Assembly (NCBI RefSeq): GCF_000426865.1
Contig: NZ_AUGE01000002.1
Span: forward strand, 124,001 to 188,000
Origin: Citrifermentans bremense R1
GTDB lineage: Bacteria; Desulfobacterota; Desulfuromonadia; Geobacterales; Geobacteraceae
Reading direction: 5' to 3'
DNA length: 64,000 nt
Shown here: positions 34,152 to 44,123 of the stretch, piece after piece
Position numbering within the stretch: the first letter of the stretch is position 1
How the letters are laid out: each line of letters starts with the position of its first letter
The notes under the pieces: generated by a model
Told to the model about the DNA's origin: nothing
Databases searched by the model: none
What the model saw: the letters and a program-made list of their open reading frames with translations, nothing else
Program-made: the position numbers and the translations under genes

Positions 34152-34724
34152 ATGAAGGTTCGTGACAGCGGCATGCCCGACGAGGAGATGTGGACCACTT
34201 TTTTCGATCCCGCCGCCATCTTCGGTACGCTGCAGATGGACCAGGGGCTGCGCGACTTGGTGGAATTCGGCTGCGGTTACGGCACCTTTACCCTCGCCGC
34301 GGCGCGCATGGTCACGGGGATCGTACACGCGCTGGATATAGAACCGGAACTGGTGGAGCTGCTCAGGAAGAAATGCGCGGAGGCCGGTATCACCAACGTC
34401 CGCCCCACGCTGCGCGATTTTATCGGAGAGGGAAGCGGCCTGAACGCGGGTTCGATGGATGGCGCCCTGCTCTTCAACATCCTGCACCACGATGAACCGG
34501 TGGCCCTGATGCGGGAGGCTTACCGCGTACTTTGCCCCGGCGGAAGGCTCGCCGTCATCCACTGGAACTACGATCCCACCACGCCGCGCGGCCCCTCCCT
34601 GGAGATTAGACCGAAACCGGAGCAGTGCGTCGCATGGGCAAAGGAGGCGGGATTTTGCTTCAACCAGGGCGGCCGCCACGACCTTCCCCCCTATCACTAC
34701 GGCTTGATCTTCATAAAGCCCTGA
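34152..34724 (+). CDS. class I SAM-dependent methyltransferase
   Basis: The start at ATG 34152 has GGAGG 5 bases upstream, giving 190 residues. The Rossmann methyltransferase motifs are visible: motif I VEFGCGYGTFTLAAA, the acidic residue in ALDIEPE, and post-motif PGGRLAVIHWNYD. It resembles UbiE/Methyltransf_11 proteins, but the substrate cannot be predicted. It converges with wecB, whose stop lies 9 bases away. Confidence 0.88.
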   Translation: MKVRDSGMPDEEMWTTFFDPAAIFGTLQMDQGLRDLVEFGCGYGTFTLAAARMVTGIVHALDIEPELVELLRKKCAEAGITNVRPTLRDFIGEGSGLNAGSMDGALLFNILHHDEPVALMREAYRVLCPGGRLAVIHWNYDPTTPRGPSLEIRPKPEQCVAWAKEAGFCFNQGGRHDLPPYHYGLIFIKP

Positions 34725-34732
34725 TTCGTGAT

Positions 34733-35824
34733 TCATCGCCCTTCTCCAGCCAATACCTGCCAGATGCGCTCGGCGGCCCTGCCGTCCCACAACTGCGGCA
34801 CCCTGGCCCGGCCCCGCTTCTCCAGGCTTAGCCGGTATCCCGCGAGGATCTTTTCAGGTGCCGTGCCGGCAAGGACGTTGGTCCCAATCTCTACCGTAAT
34901 CGGGCGCTCGGTATTCTCCCTGATGGTTACGCAGGGAACCCCAAGCGCGGTGGTTTCCTCCTGGAGACCTCCGCTGTCGGTAAGGACTGCTTCGGCGTCC
35001 TTCCAGAGAAAGAGCGCCTCCCGATAGCCAAGCGGGGGCAGGAGGACCACCTTGCCGCTCAACTCGATGCCGTGTGCGCTCATCATATTCCTGGTGCGAG
35101 GATGGACCGGGAAGAAGATGGTTCTTTGGCGGGCCAACTCGTTGATGGCCTTGGCGATCCCCGCGAACGCCTCCCTGGAGTCCACATTGGAGGGGCGGTG
35201 CAGGGTGAGAAAGAGGTACGTCCCAGCCCCATTCTTCAGACGGTGGCTATCGAAGCTGGAGGAGTCCATCCCCTCCAGAAGCTTCACCTGTCGCAACAGG
35301 TTGTCGATCATCACGTGCCCCACCGCATGAATCCTTTCCGGTTGTTTTCCTTCCCTAAGCAGGTTCTCTACGCCGCTTTCCTCGGTAACGAAGAAGCTGT
35401 CGGATATGGCGTCGGTCACCATGCGGTTGATCTCCTCCGGCATGGCCAGGTCGAAGCTCCGTAACCCCGCCTCGACGTGCGCCACAGCAACCCCGCACTT
35501 CTTCGCCACGATACTGCAGGCAAGGGTCGAGTTTACGTCGCCCACCACCAGCACGAGGTCGGGCGACTCCTGCCTGCAGACCTCTTCGAAGGCGACCATA
35601 ATGGCAGCCGTTTGCTCCGCGTGGCTTCCCGAGCCGACGTTCAGCGAATAGCGCGGCTCGGGGATTTCCAGTTCAGCGAAGAAGGTGCCGGACATCTCCT
35701 TGTCGTAATGCTGTCCGGTGTGAACGATGCTGCAGGCCACCGAAGGGTAGTCAAGGGAAGCGCGGTAAATAGGAGCGATCTTCATGAAATTGGGCCTGGC
35801 ACCGGCGATGAGAAGGACGTTCAT
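34733..35824 (-). CDS. wecB: UDP-N-acetylglucosamine 2-epimerase (non-hydrolysing)
   Basis: The ATG at 35824 has GGAGG 7 bases upstream; the frame runs on to 35950 without homology. The 363-residue GT-B enzyme has IAGARPNFMKIAPI at the N-terminus, HVEAGLRS in the middle, and TDSGGLQEETTALGVPCVTIRENTERPIT near the C-terminus, the UDP-binding signature of the family. It makes UDP-ManNAc for cell-surface polysaccharide. No other polysaccharide genes are adjacent. Confidence 0.94.
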   Translation of the reverse strand: MNVLLIAGARPNFMKIAPIYRASLDYPSVACSIVHTGQHYDKEMSGTFFAELEIPEPRYSLNVGSGSHAEQTAAIMVAFEEVCRQESPDLVLVVGDVNSTLACSIVAKKCGVAVAHVEAGLRSFDLAMPEEINRMVTDAISDSFFVTEESGVENLLREGKQPERIHAVGHVMIDNLLRQVKLLEGMDSSSFDSHRLKNGAGTYLFLTLHRPSNVDSREAFAGIAKAINELARQRTIFFPVHPRTRNMMSAHGIELSGKVVLLPPLGYREALFLWKDAEAVLTDSGGLQEETTALGVPCVTIRENTERPITVEIGTNVLAGTAPEKILAGYRLSLEKRGRARVPQLWDGRAAERIWQVLAGEGR

Positions 35825-36376
35825 TAGGTTTCCTCCGGGATCCGGCGGCAAGAGCCGGGTTAGAGTTAGGTGGGACAAAAAGGTGTGCATGGGGACGGGG
35901 GAGGAGTCGGCAGCAGCCTGACCCCTGAAAACATTACTGAGTTTTAACATTCAAGAAGATAAATGCAACCGGGCTCCGGCGGCCGGCCAGGCTGCGGGTG
36001 CAGGTGCTCTAGAAAAAGTAACATGCAGCGGCTGCGGTTTTCATTTGAGGGTTATAACAATAAGGCGAACGACGCCCCCATCATGAGCAGAGGGCTCAAA
36101 GCCATCTCACGAGGAGGACCTGAGATGGCACAGCCCCCCCTCGCCCTCTCCCTCTGACCGGTACCCGCCGTCGCCCCCATTGCAAAGATCTAATTAGGAC
36201 ACAAACAACATTTTACAAAAGGAGATTTTTTTATTGACCAAGGGGAGACAAATAAATACTATCCGCGATGTCGATCACTTGGTCCCGCAGTCGGCGTTTT
36301 ACGGCACGCCGCTTTGCCGCCCATCAGGAAGCCCAAGGAAGCTCTGGCACTTTTATTCCGCAAGAGGAACAGCCAT
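35825..36376. other. long intergenic region upstream of the chemotaxis operon
   Basis: This contains a perfect 9-bp hairpin, GCCATCTCA / TGAGATGGC (36101-36129), whose 11-base loop includes GAGGAGG. It also has a strong Shine-Dalgarno (AAAAGGAG, 36217-36224) followed by a TTG at 36234 that opens a 55-codon frame ending at 36401 and overlapping the cheR start. Promoters for cheR and wecB presumably lie here, but I see no consensus boxes. Confidence 0.45.
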
Positions 36377-38212
36377 TTGCCATTGCAGATTCTCCTCATA
36401 AGCGACAACGCTTCTTTTGCGGACTACCTGAACCATCTCCTGGGCGAGGCGGGACATGCGGTGACGACGCTTCATGACCCAAGCCAGGGATTTCCCGCGG
36501 TCAGGCGGCAAAAGCCGGAGCTGATCATACTCGCCCTTGAGCCGGCGAAGATTGCGCCTTTGGCCGTTGAGCACCGCGCCCATACGCCGGAACCAAGAGT
36601 CATCCCGGTGATAGTGATCTCGGAATGCCTGAGGCTGGAAGCAGAACTCTTGCACGTCTTCGATTTCATTCCCAAGCCACTCCAGACAAAACGTCTTTTC
36701 GACGACCTCGCCTCCCTTGCGCAGCGAAACGCGCCGTTGTGCACGCCTCACGAGATCGAAGAAGATCTTTGCTGCGAATTCTCCAAACACATCCTTAGTT
36801 GCACCGGGCTCCACTTCGAACAGCGCAACCGCGCCGCGCTTTTGCGCGGGCTCGCCAAGCGGATGTACGCCCTGCGCATCGGCAGCTATCGCGAGTACCT
36901 GGCCTACCTGAAGCTGCACGGCGAAGACCGCCACGAACTGCAGAAACTGCTGCAATTTCTCACCGTGGGAGAAACCTACTTTAACCGCTATCCCGCCCAT
37001 TTCGCCGCCCTCAGGGAGCGTTTCAACCCGCCTCCACCCGCAGGCCGGCCGATAAGGATCTGGTCCGCCGGATGCTCCACCGGCGAGGAGCCGTATTCCA
37101 TAGCGATCACCCTGATGGAGGCCCTCCCGGACTGGAGGGACCGCGACATCAGGATCATCGCCACCGACATCAACAACCGTTCGCTCAAACTGGCCCGCGA
37201 GGGGGTTTACTCCCCCTGGTCGCTGCGCATTACCCAGGGGGAGCAGATCCGGCGCTACTTCGACCGGGTCGGGCAGAGCTTCCTGATCAAGGACGAAGTG
37301 AAACGGCTGGTCAATTTCCGTCACCTGAACCTATCCGGTCCGGGCCGCGACGAGATGTGGCAGGATCTTTCTGAGCTGGACGCCATTTTCTGCCGCAACG
37401 TGCTCATCTACTTCACGCCGCAGGCAGCAGACCAGGTGCTGCGGCGCCTCGCCGGCGCGCTGAGGGTTTCCGGCCAGCTCTTCCTTGGGCACGCCGAGAC
37501 GCTCTTGCAGCAAGACACCGATCTGGAGATACGGCGCCAGGGGAAAAGCTTCTTCTACCTTAAAACCGCGCCCCGCACCTCTCGTACGCCCCAACCCCCG
37601 CCCTGCGCGAAACCGGCGCCGCAAGCCATACCGAAACTGCCGGCTGTACCGGCACAGGCTGCGCCCAAGGCGGTTTCACCTCCCCCGCCGGCGCCCTTAG
37701 CCCCGCCCTCCCCTGCTCCGCTTGCCGTCGCAGCGGCCCGCGAACTCTTCGACCAGGAGGAATTCGACCGGGCACAGGAGCTGCTGGACCGGATACTCGC
37801 CGAAGATCCGGCTAACGCGGCGGCGCTGGTGCTGGTTGCCTTCATCCTGGCGGGCAAGGGAGAGCTGCAAGAAGCGCTCAAGACCTGCAGCAAGGCCCTG
37901 GAACTGAACGACCTACTGCCGGAGGCGTACTTTCTCAAAGGGGTAATCCTCGATGCCGAGGACCGCCTGGCCGAGGCGGCCGACGAGTATAGAAAGGCGC
38001 TCCTTTTGGAGCACGAGTTCGTCATGCCGCGCTACCACATGGGGAGGCTGCATCTGAGACAGGGGCGCCAGGCGGAGGCGGCGCGCGAGATCAGAAACAG
38101 CATCAGGATCCTCGCCCGGCACGACGGCAACGATACCGTACCCTTCTCGGGCGGCCTTACCCGGGCCGTCTGCATGATGCAATTGCAAAACGCCCTGGCG
38201 CAGGTCGCCTGA
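36377..38212 (+). CDS. cheR: CheR-type MCP methyltransferase with pseudo-receiver and TPR domains
   Basis: A TTG at 36377 with AGAGGA 8 bases upstream is preferred; the frame extends to a TTG at 36314. The approximately 611-residue protein has three parts. First is an N-terminal receiver-like domain (LQILLISDNASFADYL) in which the phosphorylated Asp position reads LIILALEP, so it probably cannot be phosphorylated. Next is a CheR core with GETYFNRY, IWSAGCSTGEEPYSIAI and FCRNVLIYF. After a Pro/Ala-rich linker (residues about 400-455) comes a TPR region. CheR methylates receptor glutamates using SAM. It is the first gene of cheR-cheW-mcp-cheA-cheB-cheY. Confidence 0.9.
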   Translation: MPLQILLISDNASFADYLNHLLGEAGHAVTTLHDPSQGFPAVRRQKPELIILALEPAKIAPLAVEHRAHTPEPRVIPVIVISECLRLEAELLHVFDFIPKPLQTKRLFDDLASLAQRNAPLCTPHEIEEDLCCEFSKHILSCTGLHFEQRNRAALLRGLAKRMYALRIGSYREYLAYLKLHGEDRHELQKLLQFLTVGETYFNRYPAHFAALRERFNPPPPAGRPIRIWSAGCSTGEEPYSIAITLMEALPDWRDRDIRIIATDINNRSLKLAREGVYSPWSLRITQGEQIRRYFDRVGQSFLIKDEVKRLVNFRHLNLSGPGRDEMWQDLSELDAIFCRNVLIYFTPQAADQVLRRLAGALRVSGQLFLGHAETLLQQDTDLEIRRQGKSFFYLKTAPRTSRTPQPPPCAKPAPQAIPKLPAVPAQAAPKAVSPPPPAPLAPPSPAPLAVAAARELFDQEEFDRAQELLDRILAEDPANAAALVLVAFILAGKGELQEALKTCSKALELNDLLPEAYFLKGVILDAEDRLAEAADEYRKALLLEHEFVMPRYHMGRLHLRQGRQAEAAREIRNSIRILARHDGNDTVPFSGGLTRAVCMMQLQNALAQVA

Positions 38213-38246
38213 GGCGTTCATCTATGAGCGGCACAAGGGGTACCAG

Positions 38247-38780
38247 ATGACGGGAAAAGAGGAAGCCTACGACATCCGCAGCATCCTGGGACAGATGCGG
38301 GAGGAGTACTGGCAGGCGCTTTCCGAAGAGGAGGTGCAGGCCCGGGAAGTGCTGGAGTGCCTGGTCTTCACCCTGGGGGGCGAGCGCTTCGCCTTCGAGA
38401 CGCAGCATGCCTGCGAGGTGATCCGGGTACCGAAGCTGATCCGGGTGCCCGCGGTGCAGACGCTTATCGCCGGGATCTTCAACCTGCGCGGCGAGATCAC
38501 CGCCGCCATGGACATCCGCCCGATGCTGGGGCTTGCCCAGCCCGAGATCGGCGCCGGCGGAAGGGTAGTGGTGGTGAAAAGCGAGCAGTTCGCCACCGGC
38601 ATTCTCGTCGAGGCCGCACACGGGGTGCAGGGGCTTTGCTGCGACGGTTTCGAGCCTGCCATGGCGGGAGGGGCTAAGCGTTTCGTCAGGGGGCACTTCA
38701 ACGAGCAGGACGGCTCCATCATCCTTTTGGACATGGAGGCGCTCCTCGCCGCGCCGGAGATCGTGGTGGGCGAGGGATAG
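38247..38780 (+). CDS. cheW: CheW-like coupling protein
   Basis: The 177-residue protein has an N-terminal helical extension of about 35 residues, then a CheW SH3-like domain ([49 protein letters not shown]). The family links receptors to CheA. It lies 34 bases downstream of cheR and 49 bases upstream of the receptor gene, in the same operon. Confidence 0.92.
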   Translation: MTGKEEAYDIRSILGQMREEYWQALSEEEVQAREVLECLVFTLGGERFAFETQHACEVIRVPKLIRVPAVQTLIAGIFNLRGEITAAMDIRPMLGLAQPEIGAGGRVVVVKSEQFATGILVEAAHGVQGLCCDGFEPAMAGGAKRFVRGHFNEQDGSIILLDMEALLAAPEIVVGEG

Positions 38781-38829
38781 AAACAAAGGGTTCTGGATTG
38801 TTAGATCAAAACTAAAGAAAGGCACGGGG

Positions 38830-40572
38830 ATGGATATGTCCAACAAGCTATCGGTAAAGATCGTCAGCGTCCTGATCATGGTCATGATCGTCATCATGAC
38901 CGCCTTCTCGGTGTATTTCGTCCGCTCGCGCAGGCAGAACATGGAGGAGGAGCTCCTCTCCAAGGGGCGGATCCTGGCACAGACGGGGGGCAAGTCCATG
39001 GAGCGCATCCTGGCCGAGGCGATAGCCAACCGGAAGCTCACCATGGAGCAGCTCTTCGATGAGCGCTACGTCCCGATCCCCAACACGGAGCCGCTGAAGT
39101 ACCACACCCAGTACGACAGGTTCCTGGACGAGGCGGTCCAGGCCCTGGAGGATGAATTCCTCAAGGACGACCAGATCGTCTTCGCGGCTATGGTAGACCG
39201 TAACGGTTACCTTCCGACCCACAACAGCAAGTTTTCCGCCCCGCTCACCGGCGACCGGGAACGCGACAAGAACGCCAACCGGACCAAGCGCCTGTTCCAG
39301 GACGAGGTGGGGCTTGCCGCGGCCCGCAGCCTCGCCCCCTTCCTTAAGCAGGTGTACCAGCGCGACACCGGCGAGAAGATGTGGGATCTCTCGGTTCCGG
39401 TCTACGTCCAGGGGAAACACTGGGGGGCCTTCAGGATCGGCTTCTCGATGCAGAAGACCGAACAAAAAGGGGCGGACCTCAGAAACGAGATCGTGCTCAG
39501 CATGCTGGTCATGCTGATTGCCTGCTCGGTTACCATCCTCCTCGTGGTGAGCCGCGCGGTGAGGCCTTTGGCCAAACTGACCGCGGCCGCCCACCGCATC
39601 ACCGGCGGGGAACTGGACGAGACCATTCCCGTTGAGAGCAACGACGAGATCGGGACGCTGGCCGAGGCCTTCAACACCATGACCACGGTGATCGTGCGCG
39701 ACCTGAAGGAAGAGATAGGCCGCAGCGGGCGCCTGATCGCCTCGGTGAAGGAGGCGGTGATCCAGCTCTCCAGCGCGGCCAACGAGATGATGGCGATCTC
39801 GGCGCAGCAGGCCTCGGGTTCCACCCAGCAGGCAAGCGCGGTCCAGGAGGTGACCACCACCTCCGAGGAGATCGCCATCACCGCCAAGATGATCACGGCC
39901 AACGCGCGGAGCGTCGAGACCGTGGCCGAGGACACCACCAGCAACTGCAACAACGGGCGCGGGGACGTGACCAACGCCATCGAGGGGATGGGGCGGGTCC
40001 GCAGCCAGGTGGAGAGCATCGCCAGCAGCATGCTGGAATTGGGGGACAACAGCCAGAAGATCGGCGGCATCGTGGAGATCATCGACGAGATCAGCGACCA
40101 GACGAACCTCCTGGCCCTGAACGCAGCCATCGAGGCCGCAGGGGCCGGGGAGGCGGGCAAGCGCTTCGCCATCGTGGCGCACGAGGTGAAGAGGCTCGCC
40201 GACCGCACCGTCGAGGCGACCCGGCAGATCAAGGGGCTGATCAGCGAGATCCAGAGCGCCACCAACAACACCATCATGGTGACCGAGGAAGGGACCAAGG
40301 CGGTGGACTACGCCTCAAGCCTCGTGGACAAGGTGCAGCTCTCCTTCGCCTCCATCGTGGGAACGGCACAGGAAACGGCGCGTACCGCCAAGGAGATCTC
40401 GCTCTCCACCCAGCAGCAGACCTCGGCCTGCGAACAGATGGCCGAGACCATGAGCGAGGTGCGCGACGTGGCGCAGCAGGTCGCCATGTCTGCGACCGAA
40501 ACCGAGCGGGCCATCGCCGAAATCCTGGAACTTGCCGAAAGGCTCAAGGAGATCACGGAGGAAGAGGCGTAG
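38830..40572 (+). CDS. methyl-accepting chemotaxis protein
   Basis: The 580-residue receptor has an N-terminal membrane helix ([21 protein letters not shown]). A periplasmic sensor of about 175 residues, Cache-like in sequence ([18 protein letters not shown]), precedes a second helix ([17 protein letters not shown]). HAMP and the signalling domain with the hairpin tip [39 protein letters not shown] follow. It has no C-terminal CheR/CheB docking pentapeptide. The ligand is unknown. Placement beside cheW and cheA indicates a dedicated receptor. Confidence 0.93.
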   Translation: MDMSNKLSVKIVSVLIMVMIVIMTAFSVYFVRSRRQNMEEELLSKGRILAQTGGKSMERILAEAIANRKLTMEQLFDERYVPIPNTEPLKYHTQYDRFLDEAVQALEDEFLKDDQIVFAAMVDRNGYLPTHNSKFSAPLTGDRERDKNANRTKRLFQDEVGLAAARSLAPFLKQVYQRDTGEKMWDLSVPVYVQGKHWGAFRIGFSMQKTEQKGADLRNEIVLSMLVMLIACSVTILLVVSRAVRPLAKLTAAAHRITGGELDETIPVESNDEIGTLAEAFNTMTTVIVRDLKEEIGRSGRLIASVKEAVIQLSSAANEMMAISAQQASGSTQQASAVQEVTTTSEEIAITAKMITANARSVETVAEDTTSNCNNGRGDVTNAIEGMGRVRSQVESIASSMLELGDNSQKIGGIVEIIDEISDQTNLLALNAAIEAAGAGEAGKRFAIVAHEVKRLADRTVEATRQIKGLISEIQSATNNTIMVTEEGTKAVDYASSLVDKVQLSFASIVGTAQETARTAKEISLSTQQQTSACEQMAETMSEVRDVAQQVAMSATETERAIAEILELAERLKEITEEEA

Positions 40573-42612
40573 ATGGGAAGCCGCTACCTCGAGATCTTCT
40601 GCCGCGAGGCCGAAGAGCATCTGGCCTCGCTGCAAAGCGGGCTCCTGGTCCTGGAAAGGAACCCGGAGCGGAGCTCGCTTTTGCACGAACTCTTGAGGAA
40701 CGCGCACACCCTTAAGGGATCGGCGCGCATGGTGGGGCTATCCGACATAAGCGCCATCACCCACACCATGGAGGAACAGCTGAAGGGGATGGAGCGGGGT
40801 GAGCGGCAGGTTGACGCAGACGCCATCGACCTGCTTTTGAAAGGCGCAGACGCAGTGGCGCTCATCACCTCTGCGCTTTTGCGCGGGGAGGTCCCGGAGC
40901 TCGACGTGGAGCGCTTCGTCGCCGAGTACGACCGCGGCGAGCTTACCCGCCCGGCAGCCGCCGACACCCGCGAGGCCGCGGCCGAACAGCAAAGCGAGAC
41001 GGTGCGCGCCAACGTGAAGACGCTCGACCACCTGGTGAACCTGATCGGCGAGATGATCATCAACAAGAAGCGGCTGGAGGCGAAGCTCTTAACGCTCAAG
41101 GAGATCGCCGCCTCGCTTCCCACCGATCAGGCCCAGGCCCTCACCCTTTTCCGCCGCGACCTTGAGGAGGACGTCCTCTACCAGGACTACCTGATCCAGG
41201 AGCTGCACGAAAAGGCGATGGCGCTCAGGATGCTCCCCTTGAGAAGCATCTCCGACGGTTTCGAGCGGCTGGTGCGCGACCTGGCCCAGCAGCTGGGGAA
41301 GGAGGTCCGGCTCCAGATCGCCGGGCACGGCATCGAGATGGACCGCGTGCTTTTAGAGGGGCTTAAGCCGATGCTGATCCACCTCCTTACCAACGCCGTC
41401 TGCCATGGCATCGAGCCCCCGCACGAGCGTACCGCGGCCGGCAAGCCGCGCGAGGGGGTGGTATCGCTTTCGGCGCGCCACGAGGGGCGCTCGGTCATTG
41501 TCGAGGTCGCCGACGACGGCAAGGGTATGGACCCGGCCAGGATCAGGGCGGCGGCCCTGGCCAAGGGGGTCATCGACCCGAGGGAAGCTGAGGCGATGGG
41601 CGACGAGGAGGCCCTCTACCTCACCTTCAGGCCCGGCTTCTCCACCGCCGAGATCGTCACCGACATCTCGGGGCGCGGCGTAGGCATGGACGTGGTGAAG
41701 CGGAACATCGAACGGGTCAAGGGGAACATCACCCTGACCAGCGAGAAAGGGAGCTTCTCGCGCGTCACCCTGCAGCTGCCGCTCACCCTCTCGGTGATCG
41801 AGGCGCTCCTGATCCGGTGCGGCGGTGAAGACTTCGCGGTTCCCCTCAACTACGTACAGGAGATCCTCAAGGTGCGCCCCGACGAGATCACCGTACTGGG
41901 AGCGAACGAGGTGATCAAGGTGCGGGGGGTTACCACTCCCCTTTACAGCCTCGCAGCGATGCTGGAGTTGCCGCGGCAGATGAAATCCTCAGCGACGCTG
42001 GCGGTTATCGTGCTGAAGCTTGCCGACCAGCGCATGGCCTGCCTGGTGGACGCGCACCTGGGAAGCTCGGAGGTCGTGGTCAAGGGGCTGGGGAAGCAGT
42101 TTCGCAGCGTCAGGTTCCTGTTCGGAGCCACCATCATGGGGGACGGCAACCCTGCCCTGATCCTGAACGTCCCCGACCTCTTCTCGGCAGCGGCAAACGA
42201 CGGGCGCAGGGCGACCCGCAGCGGCGCCGAGCTGGACGAGGAGCGGCGCTTCAAGGTGCTGGTGGTGGACGACTCCATCACCACCCGGACCATGGAGCAG
42301 AGCATCCTCCTTACCCAGGGGTACGACGTGGTGACGGCCGTCTCCGGGGAAGACGCCTTGCAAAAGTGCGCGGATGAGGAGTTCGACCTGATCATCTCCG
42401 ACGTGGAGATGCCGGGGATCAACGGCTTCGAGCTGACCCGCAACCTCAGGGAGTCGGAGCGCTACCGGGAGATCCCGATAATCATCGTCTCGTCGCTGTC
42501 GCGCGACGAGGACAAGAGGCAGGCGCTGCAGTCAGGCGCGCAGGCGTACATCGTAAAAGGCGCCTTCGACCAGGGGATGCTCCTGGAGACGGTGCAGATG
42601 CTGATCGGCTGA
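40573..42612 (+). CDS. cheA: hybrid chemotaxis histidine kinase CheA-REC
   Basis: The 679-residue protein begins directly after the receptor stop codon. Domains in order: HPt with the phospho-His in AHTLKGSARMVG (about residue 45); a dimerisation region; HATPase with HLLTNAVCHGIEPPHER (the N box) and the G-rich DISGRGVGMDVVK; a CheW-like regulatory domain; and a C-terminal receiver with the Asp in LIISDVEMP. The Cys in NAVCHGIE replaces the usual Asp before His-Gly. The fused receiver may act as a phosphate sink. It phosphorylates CheY and CheB encoded downstream. Confidence 0.94.
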   Translation: MGSRYLEIFCREAEEHLASLQSGLLVLERNPERSSLLHELLRNAHTLKGSARMVGLSDISAITHTMEEQLKGMERGERQVDADAIDLLLKGADAVALITSALLRGEVPELDVERFVAEYDRGELTRPAAADTREAAAEQQSETVRANVKTLDHLVNLIGEMIINKKRLEAKLLTLKEIAASLPTDQAQALTLFRRDLEEDVLYQDYLIQELHEKAMALRMLPLRSISDGFERLVRDLAQQLGKEVRLQIAGHGIEMDRVLLEGLKPMLIHLLTNAVCHGIEPPHERTAAGKPREGVVSLSARHEGRSVIVEVADDGKGMDPARIRAAALAKGVIDPREAEAMGDEEALYLTFRPGFSTAEIVTDISGRGVGMDVVKRNIERVKGNITLTSEKGSFSRVTLQLPLTLSVIEALLIRCGGEDFAVPLNYVQEILKVRPDEITVLGANEVIKVRGVTTPLYSLAAMLELPRQMKSSATLAVIVLKLADQRMACLVDAHLGSSEVVVKGLGKQFRSVRFLFGATIMGDGNPALILNVPDLFSAAANDGRRATRSGAELDEERRFKVLVVDDSITTRTMEQSILLTQGYDVVTAVSGEDALQKCADEEFDLIISDVEMPGINGFELTRNLRESERYREIPIIIVSSLSRDEDKRQALQSGAQAYIVKGAFDQGMLLETVQMLIG

Positions 42613-42640
42613 CGGCAACGATTCGGCGGGGACGGTTTCG

Positions 42641-43750
42641 ATGACCATAAGGATTCTGCTGGCGGACGACTCGGCTTTGGTGCGCCGGATCCTGAGGGAC
42701 ATACTGCAGGGGGAGGAGGATATCCAGCTGGCCGGCGAGGCCGGCGACGGAAAGGAGGCGTGCGAGCTGACCTTCCGGCTCAGGCCCGACCTGGTGCTCA
42801 TGGACATCCGCATGCCGGTCATGGACGGACTGGAGGCGATCGAGGAGATCATGGCGCAGGCCCCGACCCCGGTGCTGGTCCTCTCGGGCGCGGTGGAGGC
42901 AAGCGAGGTGGAGCGCGCCTTCACCGCCATCAAGCGCGGCGCGCTCGACGTGATGGAAAAACCGGAACTGGGGAGCGCGGATGCGCTGGAGGAATTCCGG
43001 TGCCACCTGCTGCAGAAAGTGCGACTCTTGGCGCGCATCAGGGTCATCAGGCACCCGCGCCGCAGGCTGAGGCTCCCCGTCTCCCTGGAAGTCCCCTCTT
43101 TAGCGCCGGGCCACGATATCCTGGCGATCGGGGCCTCGACCGGCGGGCCGAAGGCGGTGATGACCCTTTTGAAGAGCCTCCCCGCCGGTTTTCCGGCAAC
43201 CGTCTTCGTGGTGCAGCACATAGCCGCAGGCTTCGCCCCGGGCTTCGCCTCATGGCTCAACCGCGAGTGCACCCTGCCGGTCAGGATCGCCGTGGACGGC
43301 GGGAGATACCTCCCGGGCGAGGCGGTCATCGCGCCGGACGGCAGGCACATGACGCTTTGCGACGGGAAGATCAGGCTCGACAGCGACCCCGCGGTCAACT
43401 GCTGCCGCCCTTCCATCGACGTCTTCTTCAATTCCCTGGCCCAGGCGCGCTGCGACCGTGTGGTCAGCATCCTCTTGACCGGGATGGGACGCGACGGCGC
43501 CCTCGGGATGCTCCGGATCAAGGAAGCCGGAGGCACCACCATCGTGCAGGACGAGCCGAGCTGCGCCGTTTTCGGGATGCCGAAGGCGGCCATCTCCCTC
43601 CACGCCGTGGACCAGGTGCTCCCCCTGGATCTCATGCCTGGGGCGATCGCGAAGCTTTTCGGCGTCGCGGCCGGCAACGAAGCAGCACGACCAACGACCT
43701 TAGTGCAGATAAAGGAGGCAACTTGTGGCAAAAACGATACTGATCATTGA
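42641..43750 (+). CDS. cheB: chemotaxis response regulator protein-glutamate methylesterase
   Basis: The 369-residue protein has a receiver domain (LLADDSALVRRIL; phospho-Asp in LVLMDIRMPVMDG) and a CheB esterase domain. The Ser is in AIGASTGGPKAV, the His in VVQHIAAGF and the Asp in TGMGRDGA. It removes methyl groups added by CheR. Its C-terminus overlaps the start of cheY by 26 bases. Confidence 0.94.
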   Translation: MTIRILLADDSALVRRILRDILQGEEDIQLAGEAGDGKEACELTFRLRPDLVLMDIRMPVMDGLEAIEEIMAQAPTPVLVLSGAVEASEVERAFTAIKRGALDVMEKPELGSADALEEFRCHLLQKVRLLARIRVIRHPRRRLRLPVSLEVPSLAPGHDILAIGASTGGPKAVMTLLKSLPAGFPATVFVVQHIAAGFAPGFASWLNRECTLPVRIAVDGGRYLPGEAVIAPDGRHMTLCDGKIRLDSDPAVNCCRPSIDVFFNSLAQARCDRVVSILLTGMGRDGALGMLRIKEAGGTTIVQDEPSCAVFGMPKAAISLHAVDQVLPLDLMPGAIAKLFGVAAGNEAARPTTLVQIKEATCGKNDTDH

Positions 43751-44096
43751 CGACAGCGAGGTGGTCCTGACCATGGCCATGGACGCGCTGGTTCAGGCAG
43801 GATACGAGGTGCTCACCGCCACCAACGGCATCGAAGCGAACCGCTTCATCTTCTCGAAGAAGAGGCCGGATCTGATCATCATGGACATCATGATGCCGAT
43901 GCTGGACGGCAACAAAAAGGCGAAGCTGCTCAAGGAGAACGAGGTAAGCAAGGACATCCCGATCCTGCTTCTTTCTTCCAAAAGCGAAAACGAGATGCGC
44001 GAGCTGGCGGCCGAGGCGGGGGCGAACGGCTACATCCTCAAGCCCTTCAGCGCGGAAGAGCTTACCGCGAAGGTGAAGAAGTCCCTGGAAGGGTGA
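43725..44096 (+). CDS. cheY: CheY-type single-domain response regulator
   Basis: The GTG start at 43725 has AAAGGAGG 6 bases upstream. The 123-residue receiver has IIDDSEVV, the phospho-Asp in LIIMDIMMPMLDG, LLSSK and the conserved Lys in YILKPFSAEEL. It is the last gene of the chemotaxis operon and the likely output of the CheA kinase, acting on flagella, pili or another target. Confidence 0.92.
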   Translation: MAKTILIIDDSEVVLTMAMDALVQAGYEVLTATNGIEANRFIFSKKRPDLIIMDIMMPMLDGNKKAKLLKENEVSKDIPILLLSSKSENEMRELAAEAGANGYILKPFSAEELTAKVKKSLEG

Positions 44097-44123
44097 TCGT
44101 GCCGGGTGCCGCTGCGCCGCGAT

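Noticed and set aside
35963-36157. 64-codon plus-strand ORF upstream of the chemotaxis operon
   Set aside because: Arg/Ser/Gly-rich, no ribosome binding site, and it spans an intergenic hairpin and repeat fragment.
38848-40182. 444-codon minus-strand ORF opposite the chemoreceptor
   Set aside because: Shadow ORF rich in His, Gly and Val with no motif; the receptor on the plus strand is unmistakable.
40573-42612. inactive CheA because the N box reads NAVCHGIE
   Set aside because: The residue change is noted, but the Asn, the HGIE and the G boxes are intact, so loss of activity is not supported.
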